This document shows, piece by piece, positions 1 through 5,261 of a stretch of 7,485 nt of DNA. The position numbers and the translations under genes were made by a program. A model generated the notes under the pieces. The model had not been told where the DNA came from. It was given only the letters and a program-made list of their open reading frames with translations, and did not search any database. The stretch is from JANNAT01 sp043766915. Its GTDB lineage: Bacteria; Pseudomonadota; Alphaproteobacteria; Rhodobacterales; Rhodobacteraceae. Every line of letters starts with the position of its first letter. Position 1 is the stretch's first letter. The stretch covers positions 1-7,485 of the forward strand of contig JAYUHO010000007.1 of NCBI GenBank assembly GCA_043766915.1, given 5' to 3'.

Positions 1-17
1 GGTGCAGAAGGCAAGCG

Positions 18-96
18 TCTGACTTATCGGCGGCTTGACTCAGTCTTCGCCTGAGTTCCGCAACTTGGTTGCGCGCTTGCTGGACGACTGGTCGGA
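18..96. repeat. 79-base direct repeat, copy 1
   Basis: This segment matches 289-367 at a constant offset of 271 bases with four substitutions (at 24, 27, 70 and 73 of this copy) and no gaps. It contains a small dyad, ACTCAG...CTGAGT, around a 7-base loop with a TTCG core. One frame reads LTQSSPEFRNLVARLLDDW and ends at TAA just outside the repeat. The substitutions at 70 and 73 are both synonymous in that frame. The repeat may therefore be a duplicated gene 3' end rather than a purely structural element. I do not recognise the parent gene. Confidence 0.85.
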
Positions 97-227
97 CGAA
101 AAATAACCCCAACACCGCAACCTAATGGGCGTGACTCCTAGTCGCACCCCAAGGGCCCCGTCGGTACGGGCGCGGTCAGCTTTGCACGCAGTCGCGGTGG
201 ACAATAGGTTTGGGCATGGGGCATGAA

Positions 228-283
228 GTAGGGTGGGTAAAACCCACGAAATCAACTGTAAACGTGGGTTTCACCCACCCTAC
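228..283. repeat. Long inverted repeat (nested palindrome, REP/MITE-like)
   Basis: The left arm 228-248 (GTAGGGTGGGT...ACCCACG) and right arm 263-283 (CGTGGGT...CACCCTAC) are complementary over 21 positions with a single mismatch, around a 14-base spacer. Each arm is also a small hairpin by itself (GTGGGT/ACCCAC), so the structure is nested, as in REP/BIME-type elements. The right arm's sequence recurs exactly at 1346-1366. It lies between the two 79-base direct repeats. No transposase or RAYT gene is visible in the window, so any mobilisation would have to be in trans. Confidence 0.85.
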
Positions 284-288
284 GGCTT

Positions 289-367
289 TCTGACCTAACG
301 GCGGCTTGACTCAGTCTTCGCCTGAGTTCCGCAACTTGGTCGCCCGCTTGCTGGACGACTGGTCGGA
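289..367. repeat. 79-base direct repeat, copy 2
   Basis: This is the second copy of the 18-96 segment, in the same orientation. Identity ends abruptly on both sides: the flanks CGGCTT (left) and ATCCTCG (right) differ from those of copy 1. In the frame that reads LTQSSPEFRNLVARLLDDW, this copy continues for a few different residues and ends at TGA. Two near-identical direct repeats around a 192-base unique segment could be remnants of insertion or excision, or a duplicated gene tail. Confidence 0.85.
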
Positions 368-430
368 ATCCTCGAATCGTTGACTCTCTGCCTTGGCCGA
401 AGCCTCATCATGGGGCTTCGACTTCATCCG

Positions 431-437
431 TAGGAGG
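431..437 (+). promoter_or_regulatory. Ribosome binding site that sets the GTG start at 447
   Basis: TAGGAGG lies 9 bases upstream of GTG 447-449 and is nearly an exact anti-Shine-Dalgarno match. The open frame extends further upstream to a TTG at 393, which has no comparable site. The GTG is therefore the better start. Confidence 0.75.
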
Positions 438-446
438 TTTTTCACA

Positions 447-1244
447 GTGTCTTGGAACTTGTCTTCTGGCGTGTCTGTTGAGCCTTATCTGTCTTTTGAC
501 AATGCCGCCCTAAAGATCGAATGGGCCGCAAAACATTTCATGGACCTTAACACGGTTTGCAAAGAGTTCATCAACCGAAAACCCTATAGTGTTTCGCTGC
601 AACATGATGCGGAAGGCACGGGCCAAGTCCTCAAGATCGGAATGACCGAACCCATTCCATCGGAGATCATCCTGCGGGCCGGTGATATTGTCGGCAATTT
701 GAGAGCCGCCTTGGATTTCGCTTGGATGGGTCTGGTCAGGAGTTTGCCTACGTCTGCTAAAGAAACCAAGGGGACTCTTCCCATAGGGGATGACAGGAAG
801 GGCCTCAGAGGCACCATCGCTAATACGCTGGTAGGTAAGGCCTTCCCAAAGCAAACGGAACTCTTGCTTGTTGACCGGATAAAATCCCACGGCGATATGA
901 CCGACGGGGGAAATGATGCCATCAACGCACTTAACCATCTCTGCAATTGGAACAAACACAATCTTCTGATCTTGGCGATTGGCGAAACAACATTCAGCGC
1001 CACTATCGGCGGCGGAAGACTGGAGGGTAACGCATTCGAGGGAGTCGTACAGAATATTATCAGATGGGAGGGGCGGCCCGATCTCAAGCTTGATTACGAC
1101 AGTGAACCGTCCGCTCAAATAGTCTTCGGGAATCACAAGCTTGTCAAAAGCAAGGCTCTCATTCCAACGCTTGCTAACCTCTGTATTGCGAGCATGGATG
1201 CGCTCGAAGCGTTCCGCGAGGTCTTCCCCGTTCCAAAATCCTGA
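447..1244 (+). CDS. Hypothetical protein with LRxALD / NxNKHxLL motifs
   Basis: This is a 265-residue protein of unknown function. The start is chosen at GTG 447 because of the strong TAGGAGG at 431-437; an in-frame TTG at 393 would add 18 residues. It shows an arrangement I recognise from uncharacterised bacterial proteins: a GDxxxNLRAALDxAW segment (about residues 79-93), a short LPIGDDRKGL stretch (111-120), then a helix with LNHLCNWNKHNLL (about 162-174). No catalytic motif, signal peptide or membrane segment is visible, so it is probably cytosolic. Two sampled 60-base lines (541-600 and 901-960) are 45-48% GC, against 70% for 4141-4200, which suggests acquired DNA. It is bracketed by REP-like sequences at 228-283 and 1346-1366. 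A long open frame on the opposite strand (510-1256) looks like a shadow. Being a real gene is likely; the function is unknown. Confidence 0.75.
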   Translation: MSWNLSSGVSVEPYLSFDNAALKIEWAAKHFMDLNTVCKEFINRKPYSVSLQHDAEGTGQVLKIGMTEPIPSEIILRAGDIVGNLRAALDFAWMGLVRSLPTSAKETKGTLPIGDDRKGLRGTIANTLVGKAFPKQTELLLVDRIKSHGDMTDGGNDAINALNHLCNWNKHNLLILAIGETTFSATIGGGRLEGNAFEGVVQNIIRWEGRPDLKLDYDSEPSAQIVFGNHKLVKSKALIPTLANLCIASMDALEAFREVFPVPKS

Positions 1245-1345
1245 TGTAGCGTCCATCTCTCAATCTGCTTTCTCAAATATATAATCGCCATATCTTGGGC
1301 TGCCAAATGACTTACTCCGCAAACGATTCAACGATTTTCAGCGTT

Positions 1346-1366
1346 GTAGGGTGGGTGAAACCCACG
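1346..1366. repeat. Single REP-like hairpin unit, third copy of the palindrome arm
   Basis: This 21-base unit, GTAGGGTGGGT...ACCCACG, is exactly the reverse complement of the arm at 263-283 and differs by one base from the arm at 228-248. It forms a hairpin by itself (GTGGGT-GAA-ACCCAC). It lies between the converging ends of the unknown gene (447-1244) and the 55-residue gene (1426-1593). This is typical placement for an intergenic repeat, although it lacks a T-run and is a poor terminator. Confidence 0.8.
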
Positions 1367-1425
1367 TTGGCCGGGCAAACGGAAGGAGATATCATATTGA
1401 AGAAAGCCGTGGATTTCCCCCACCT

Positions 1426-1593
1426 CTACCCCAGCTTTTTCTTCTCGGCCGCCGCTTTCATCCGGGCCACCAGTTCATCCTTGCTGGCCTTGCCCCCCGT
1501 CCCACTTTTCTCGGCGCCCATGCCCTTGCCAACCTTGTGGCGCGGGATGTTCTTGTCGGCTTTGGCATTGCCGGATTTTCCATAGTCACTCAT
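1426..1593 (-). CDS. Small lysine/glycine-rich protein, 55 residues (function unknown)
   Basis: Reading the minus strand from ATG 1593 to TAG 1426-1428 gives a 55-residue, strongly basic and hydrophilic protein. It starts MSDYGKSG, has a KNIPRHKVGKGMG segment (residues 14-26), and ends in a probable amphipathic helix (ASKDELVARMKAAAEKKKLG, residues 36-55). GAGG lies 8 bases upstream of the ATG. It has no cysteine, no membrane segment and no signal peptide. The composition resembles small, possibly nucleic-acid-binding or stress-related proteins seen in alphaproteobacteria. I recall similar MSDYGKSG-type hypothetical proteins in Rhodobacteraceae, but cannot confirm this here. The plus-strand open frames across this stretch read proline/phenylalanine-rich, implausible proteins. 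It lies downstream of the adenosine kinase-like gene on the same strand, separated by 151 bases that contain two dyads. Confidence 0.72.
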   Translation of the reverse strand: MSDYGKSGNAKADKNIPRHKVGKGMGAEKSGTGGKASKDELVARMKAAAEKKKLG

Positions 1594-1621
1594 AGCGCCC
1601 TCATTTCTTACCGCGGTTTCG

Positions 1622-1643
1622 GTAGGGCGGGGTTCACCCCGCC
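1622..1643. repeat. REP-like hairpin, GC-rich variant
   Basis: GTAGGGCGGGG-TTCA-CCCCGCC begins with the same GTAGGG as the elements at 228 and 1346 and has the same hairpin layout. The stem GGCGGGG (1626-1632) pairs perfectly with CCCCGCC (1637-1643) around a TTCA loop. It lies 28 bases upstream of the 55-residue gene's start, within the 151-base gap behind the adenosine kinase-like gene. There is no T-run on either strand, so a role as a Rho-independent terminator is unlikely. Confidence 0.7.
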
Positions 1644-1725
1644 GCCGCTAAAACTCCGAACCAAAAGATCAACAACAAGTAAAACACCCCTGACTAACCC
1701 CTTGATTTTATTCAACCCAATCATC

Positions 1726-1741
1726 TGTCCACGCGTGGACA
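1726..1741. repeat. Perfect 16-base palindrome at the 3' end of the adenosine kinase-like gene
   Basis: TGTCCACGCGTGGACA is a perfect dyad with no loop, located three bases past the stop codon of the minus-strand gene at 1745. It lacks a following T-tract on the minus strand, so it does not look like a classical terminator. It could be a protein binding site or help define the mRNA 3' end. The function is not known. Confidence 0.6.
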
Positions 1742-1744
1742 AAA

Positions 1745-2728
1745 TCAGATCAAGCCTTCCTGCGCGAACAAATCGGCCAAATTAACCTCTGGCCGCGCGC
1801 CGAAATGGCTGATCACTTCCGCCGCCGCCACGCATCCCATCCGCCCCGCCACATCCAGCGCCCGCCCCGTAGACAGCCCATACAAAAACCCTGTGGCAAA
1901 CAAATCCCCTGCCCCGGTGGCATCCACCGGCACCACCCGTTTCACCGGAACATGCACCTTCTCCGCGCCGCGAAGAACGATCACCTCATCGCCCGACCGC
2001 GTGCAGGCCACCAGACCCACCTCGGACGCTGCCTGCTTTAGCGCCGTCTCAAGATCGGTCTGATACAACGACGCCCATTCATGTTCGTTCCCGATCACAT
2101 AGTCCAAATCCCGCACCAAATGCCGGAACCCGTCGCGATGACGGTCCACACAGAAGGGGTCCGACAATGCGATCCCCGCCAACCCGCCCGCTGCCCGGCA
2201 CAATTTTGCCGCCCGTTCAAACGCCTGTTTCCCCTTGGGCTTGTCATAAAGATAACCTTCGAGGAAGAGGATTGCAGCCTGCCCCGCCACATCATCGGCC
2301 ACATCGTCCGGCCCCAATTCCGATGATATCCCCAGATAGGTGTTCATCGACCGATCCCCATCCGGGGCAACAAAGATCATTGACCGCGAGGTCGGCAAAT
2401 CCCCCCCCGCCACCGGCGCATTTACAAAATCGGTGCCGCCTTTGACCATAGCGGCGGCATAAAACCGCCCCAGCACATCATCATGCACCCGACCAATAAA
2501 GGCCGTGCTTAACCCAAGATTGCCCAAGCCGGCCAAGGTATTCGCCACCGACCCGCCCGGCGCCTGCACCCGGTTTTGCATCGCGGCATACAGCAACTCA
2601 CCGCGTTCCCGCTCGACCAGCTGCATGATGCTTTTTTCGATGCCCATCAGTTCCAGAAAACTGTCATCGGCTTGGGCAAACACGTCCACGATGGCGTTGC
2701 CGATGCCGACAACCTGATAGCGTTTCAT
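1745..2728 (-). CDS. Adenosine kinase-like PfkB-family sugar kinase
   Basis: This 327-residue cytosolic kinase belongs to the PfkB/ribokinase family. Its best match from memory is the adenosine kinase group, which phosphorylates adenosine to AMP with ATP in purine salvage. Visible motifs are the N-terminal GNAIVDVFAQ strand (10-19), the glycine-rich PGGSVANTLAGLGNLG signature (57-72), an APDGDRSM segment (121-128), the GNEHEW element that carries the NxxE metal/phosphate motif (213-218), and the C-terminal VDATGAGDLFATGFLYG signature (268-284) with catalytic base Asp275. Its length is normal for the family. The ATG at 2728 overlaps the nth stop as ATGA, so the two are probably co-transcribed and translationally coupled. 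GAGGA, inside the end of nth, is a usable ribosome site. The exact substrate is inferred: related PfkB enzymes use other nucleosides or sugars, so family membership is firmer than adenosine specificity. Confidence 0.88.
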   Translation of the reverse strand: MKRYQVVGIGNAIVDVFAQADDSFLELMGIEKSIMQLVERERGELLYAAMQNRVQAPGGSVANTLAGLGNLGLSTAFIGRVHDDVLGRFYAAAMVKGGTDFVNAPVAGGDLPTSRSMIFVAPDGDRSMNTYLGISSELGPDDVADDVAGQAAILFLEGYLYDKPKGKQAFERAAKLCRAAGGLAGIALSDPFCVDRHRDGFRHLVRDLDYVIGNEHEWASLYQTDLETALKQAASEVGLVACTRSGDEVIVLRGAEKVHVPVKRVVPVDATGAGDLFATGFLYGLSTGRALDVAGRMGCVAAAEVISHFGARPEVNLADLFAQEGLI

Positions 2729-3369
2729 TCGGTCTTATCCTCGTACAGACACTCTTCCCGGATCGGGCAGATGCCACATTTCGGCTTGCGCGCGATGCAG
2801 ATATACCGCCCGTGCAGAATAAGCCAGTGGTGGGCGTGCTGTTGGAATTCGGCTGGCACGTTGTCTTCGATCGCCCGTTCAACCGCCGTCTCATCCTTGC
2901 CGGGCGCAATGCCTGATCTGTTGCCCAGCCGGAAGATGTGGGTATCGACCGCCTGAGAGGGTTGGTGAAACCACATGTTCAACACGACATTGGCCGTCTT
3001 GCGCCCCACGCCGGGCAACGATTGCAGGGCGGCGCGCGAGGACGGAACCTCGCTGTCAAACTGATCAATCAGCAATTGGCACAGCTTGATGACATTTCTG
3101 GCTTTCTTGCGGAACAGACCGATGGTTTTGATATGGTCGATGACCCCTGCCTCACCCAGCGCCAGCATCTTTGCGGGCGTGTCTGCGATTTGAAAAAGCT
3201 TTGCGGTGGCCTTGTTCACCCCCACGTCGGTCGACTGTGCCGACAGGGCCACGGCCACCACCAGTGTGAACGCATTTGTGTGATGCAACTCGCCCAAGGG
3301 TTCAGGCTCGGCGGCCTGAAACCGGGTGAAGATGCGTTTCATCGCGGGATAGTCAAGTTGGCGCGCCAT
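2725..3369 (-). CDS. nth: Endonuclease III (DNA glycosylase / AP lyase)
   Basis: This bifunctional base-excision repair enzyme removes oxidised pyrimidines and cleaves at the resulting abasic site. From the chosen ATG at 3369 it is 214 residues, close to the 211 of the E. coli enzyme. An in-frame TTG at 3405 would add 12 residues of unlikely sequence. The helix-hairpin-helix LPGVGRKTA (118-126) carries the catalytic lysine Lys124 (E. coli Lys120). VDTHIFRLGNR (141-151) carries the catalytic Asp142 (E. coli Asp138). The C terminus has the 4Fe-4S loop C-X6-C-X2-C-X5-C at Cys191, 198, 201 and 207. All key residues are present, so it should be active. It leads a two-gene unit with the adenosine kinase-like gene (ATGA overlap at 2725-2728) and faces the Ada-like repair gene across 105 bases. 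Confidence 0.95.
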   Translation of the reverse strand: MARQLDYPAMKRIFTRFQAAEPEPLGELHHTNAFTLVVAVALSAQSTDVGVNKATAKLFQIADTPAKMLALGEAGVIDHIKTIGLFRKKARNVIKLCQLLIDQFDSEVPSSRAALQSLPGVGRKTANVVLNMWFHQPSQAVDTHIFRLGNRSGIAPGKDETAVERAIEDNVPAEFQQHAHHWLILHGRYICIARKPKCGICPIREECLYEDKTE

Positions 3370-3464
3370 CTCAATGGTATGCACCAAACCCAATACTGCC
3401 GACAAGGTTCAAGCCGCAGGAAACGGGTCGCATGGGCGCACCCGGAGCGCTATTGTGCAGGCAT

Positions 3465-3469
3465 GGAGG
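3465..3469 (+). promoter_or_regulatory. Ribosome binding site that sets the ATG start at 3475
   Basis: GGAGG lies 5 bases upstream of ATG 3475-3477. An ATG at 3463 overlaps this site and has no good site of its own. The open frame continues back through the antisense of nth, which cannot be real coding sequence. Confidence 0.65.
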
Positions 3470-3474
3470 CCACG

Positions 3475-4308
3475 ATGACCGATCAATCCCCCGCCTATCA
3501 CTATCAAGTTATCGCCCGTGCGCTGAAAATTATTGATGCCGCAGGGCCGCAGTTGTCGCTTGACGATCTGGCGGCGCAAATGGGGATAAGCGTGGCGCAT
3601 TTTCAGCGCACCTTTTCGCAATGGGTGGGTGTTTCGCCAAAACGCTATCAACAATACCTGACGCTGGATCATGCGCGACGGTTGTTGGCGGATCGGTTCA
3701 CCGTGTTGGAAACCGCGCTTTCCACGGGGCTGTCAGGTGGCGGGCGGCTGCATGATCTGTTCCTGACTTGGGAAGCGATGAGTCCGGGAGACTATGCCAA
3801 GGGGGGCATGGGCGTGGTGATCCGCTGGGCCTATGTGCCGTCGCATTTTGGCGAGGCATTGGTGATGGCGACGGACCGTGGCATTTGCGGATTGGGGTTT
3901 ACCGCAGAACTTGGCCGCAGTTGGGCGATGGCGGATATGCAGGCGCGCTGGCCTGCAGCGACCTTTGTTCAGGACGATTCCGCGATCATCCCGCTGGCCG
4001 ACGCGGCTTTGGGCGGGCAGCAAACCCAACTGCATCTGATCGGTGCGCCGTTTCAGATCAAGGTGTGGGAGGCACTGCTGCACATCCCGTCGGGCCATGT
4101 CAGCAGTTATTCCGAAATTGCGGGCGCAGTGGGCCATCCGGCGGCGATGCGGGCCGTTGGCACCGCCGTCGGGCGAAATCCGATCAGCTTTCTGGTGCCC
4201 TGTCACCGGGCGTTGCGCAAATCCGGCGGACTTGGCGGCTATCACTGGGGATTGCCCGTCAAACGCGCGATGCTGGCATGGGAGGCCGCGCGGGAAGACG
4301 CGGCTTAA
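3475..4308 (+). CDS. Ada-like AraC-HTH / O6-alkylguanine-DNA methyltransferase fusion
   Basis: This 277-residue protein combines a DNA-binding region with a suicide DNA repair domain that takes the alkyl group from O6-alkylguanine onto its own cysteine. Residues about 10-108 carry two AraC-type helix-turn-helix segments (LSLDDLAAQMGISVAHFQRTF at 28-48, and about 76-107). Residues about 113-190 form the poorly conserved N-terminal half of the methyltransferase, and about 192-272 its catalytic half. The active site is PCHR with Cys243. Tyr212, the arginine finger Arg226, Asn235 and Glu270 all sit at a constant offset from the human MGMT residues Tyr114, Arg128, Asn137 and Glu172. The N-terminal zinc domain of E. 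coli Ada (methylphosphotriester repair and activation switch) is absent. How the HTH half would sense damage is therefore open. The start is set by GGAGG at 3465-3469. It is divergent from nth. I leave the symbol blank because it is not a full Ada. Confidence 0.9.
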   Translation: MTDQSPAYHYQVIARALKIIDAAGPQLSLDDLAAQMGISVAHFQRTFSQWVGVSPKRYQQYLTLDHARRLLADRFTVLETALSTGLSGGGRLHDLFLTWEAMSPGDYAKGGMGVVIRWAYVPSHFGEALVMATDRGICGLGFTAELGRSWAMADMQARWPAATFVQDDSAIIPLADAALGGQQTQLHLIGAPFQIKVWEALLHIPSGHVSSYSEIAGAVGHPAAMRAVGTAVGRNPISFLVPCHRALRKSGGLGGYHWGLPVKRAMLAWEAAREDAA

Positions 4309-4504
4309 TGCCCTTTGGTTTATTGTGACTTACACTTCGCCAAAGTCGGGGCTAAATGCGATGCCCTACGCGTTCAATGAAACGCCAGGCACGCGCATGG
4401 GCGGAAAACAGCCGGGAACTGGCAGGGCCTGTCCCGCGTTATTCAAGGTTGATATAACCCGTCCCATCGGCCGACAGTGGCCCCAGTAAAAAACGAGGCA
4501 GACC

Positions 4505-5161
4505 ATGACATTTAAGACCCCGCTTCTCCTTTGCACGATGGCCGCATTCACCCTTGGTGCCTGCGTTGATCCGAACGCTTATCCAAACGATCCAAATGCC
4601 CGCGCACGCAATGGTGCCATCATGGGCGGTCTGATCGGGGCCGTTGCAGGTGGCAGCCAAAAAGGCGATGACAAACTGGCCAAGGCGGTAGTTGGCGGCG
4701 CCCTTGGGGCTGCGATTGGTGGCGCGATCGGCAATTCGCTGGATCAACAGGCGACTGACCTGCGCGGCTCGATCGGGAATTCCAACATCACCGTCACCAA
4801 CAACGGCCAGTATCTGGTTGTAAACATGCCGCAAGACGTGCTGTTTGCCACCGACAGCGCCAATCTTCGGTCAGATTTGACCCGCGATATCAAGGCCGTG
4901 GCGGGCAGCCTGCTACGGTATCCCAACAGCCAGATCGAAGTGATCGGGCATACCGACAACTCGGGCTCTGCCGCCTATAACCAGGACCTGTCGCAGCGCC
5001 GGGCCGTTTCGGTTGCCAACGTGCTGCGTGAAAGCGGTGTTCCAAATGGCCGTCTGTCGGCCTATGGCCGTGGTGAAGATCAGCCGATTGCGTCGAACCT
5101 GTCCGATCAGGGCCGCGCGCAAAACCGGCGGGTGGAAATCATCATTCGCCCCACCGCGTAA
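4505..5161 (+). CDS. OmpA-family lipoprotein with glycine-zipper segment (YiaD-like)
   Basis: This 218-residue envelope protein is predicted to be lipid-anchored and to bind peptidoglycan. Residues 1-19 form a lipoprotein signal peptide with lipobox LGAC and acylated Cys20. A glycine/alanine-rich stretch (about 38-77, GAIMGGLIGAVAGG and GGALGAAIGGAIG) is a glycine-zipper-like segment that may associate with membrane. The C-terminal OmpA domain covers about 103-215. It includes DVLFATDSANL (111-121), IEVIGHTDNSGSAAYNQDLS (144-163) and RAQNRRVEIII (204-214). Asp151 and the arginine of NRRVEI are the usual contacts for meso-diaminopimelate. Overall the layout resembles E. coli YiaD. GAGG at 4495-4498 lies 6 bases before the ATG. 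It appears monocistronic, ending at the hairpin at 5176-5207. A role in cell envelope integrity is inferred. Confidence 0.9.
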   Translation: MTFKTPLLLCTMAAFTLGACVDPNAYPNDPNARARNGAIMGGLIGAVAGGSQKGDDKLAKAVVGGALGAAIGGAIGNSLDQQATDLRGSIGNSNITVTNNGQYLVVNMPQDVLFATDSANLRSDLTRDIKAVAGSLLRYPNSQIEVIGHTDNSGSAAYNQDLSQRRAVSVANVLRESGVPNGRLSAYGRGEDQPIASNLSDQGRAQNRRVEIIIRPTA

Positions 5162-5175
5162 TCTGAACGCCTTTG

Positions 5176-5207
5176 AAAAGGGCCGGGCATCATACCCGGT
5201 CCTTTTT
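5176..5207 (+). terminator. Rho-independent terminator of the OmpA-family lipoprotein gene
   Basis: AAAAGGGCCGGG (5176-5187) pairs with CCCGGTCCTTTT (5195-5206) as a 12-pair stem with one G-U pair, around a 7-base loop. A T-run (5203-5207) follows the GC-rich part. It starts 15 bases after the stop codon. Confidence 0.9.
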
Positions 5208-5209
5208 CA

Positions 5210-5238
5210 TTGAGGCCCCGTGATATTGGTCATATGTT
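5210..5238 (+). promoter_or_regulatory. Probable sigma-70 promoter of the PdhR-like regulator gene
   Basis: TTGAGG (5210-5215) and TATGTT (5233-5238) are separated by 17 bases, and each matches the housekeeping consensus at four of six positions. The predicted transcription start near 5245 would give a very short leader before the ribosome site GGAG at 5251-5254. This is a prediction from sequence only. Confidence 0.5.
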
Positions 5239-5250
5239 CAAACCAATATC
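5222..5250. promoter_or_regulatory. Inverted-repeat operator candidate for the PdhR-like regulator
   Basis: GATATTGGT (5222-5230) and ACCAATATC (5242-5250) are perfect 9-base complements around an 11-base spacer, ending directly before the ribosome site. The half-site ATTGGT/ACCAAT matches the one known for E. coli PdhR, whose sites use a 3-base spacer; the spacer here is longer. The predicted -10 element lies within the spacer, so a bound repressor would block the promoter. Confidence 0.65.
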
Positions 5251-5261
5251 GGAGCCCGCCC

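Larger units (their letters stand above)
1..446. other. Repeat-rich region without a supported gene
   Basis: No convincing complete gene lies upstream of the GTG start at 447. The stretch holds two near-identical 79-base direct repeats (18-96 and 289-367) and, between them, a long inverted repeat (228-283). A 17-codon open frame runs in from the left edge and stops at TGA 52-54. It could be the 3' end of a gene lying outside the window, but it is too short to identify. The minus-strand open frame over 40-255 has no recognisable protein features and crosses the repeat and the palindrome arm, so I treat it as chance. Confidence 0.6.

Noticed and set aside
40..255. 71-codon minus-strand open frame near the left edge
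   Set aside because: It crosses a direct repeat and part of the palindrome, and shows no protein-like features or ribosome site.
510..1256. Long minus-strand open frame (248 codons) opposite the unknown gene
   Set aside because: The plus-strand frame has a strong ribosome site and recognisable family motifs; the minus-strand product shows no domain-like pattern and is best read as a shadow.
1382..1585. Plus-strand AAGGAGATAT site followed by a TTG-started frame
   Set aside because: The frame is antisense to the 55-residue gene and reads a low-complexity Phe/Pro/Leu-rich product; the ribosome-site match appears accidental.
1..1744. CRISPR array, tRNA gene or phage/toxin-antitoxin system in the repeat-rich region
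   Set aside because: There are only two long direct repeats, without regular spacers; no cloverleaf could be drawn, and no integrase, toxin or antitoxin motif is visible.
2938..3474. Upstream extension of the Ada-like open frame by 179 codons
   Set aside because: It runs through the antisense strand of nth; the GGAGG at 3465-3469 and the domain start place the real start at 3475.
4361..4489. Possible 42-residue plus-strand gene upstream of the lipoprotein gene
   Set aside because: There is no convincing ribosome site and no recognisable composition; the stretch more likely holds the lipoprotein gene's promoter, which I could not place reliably.
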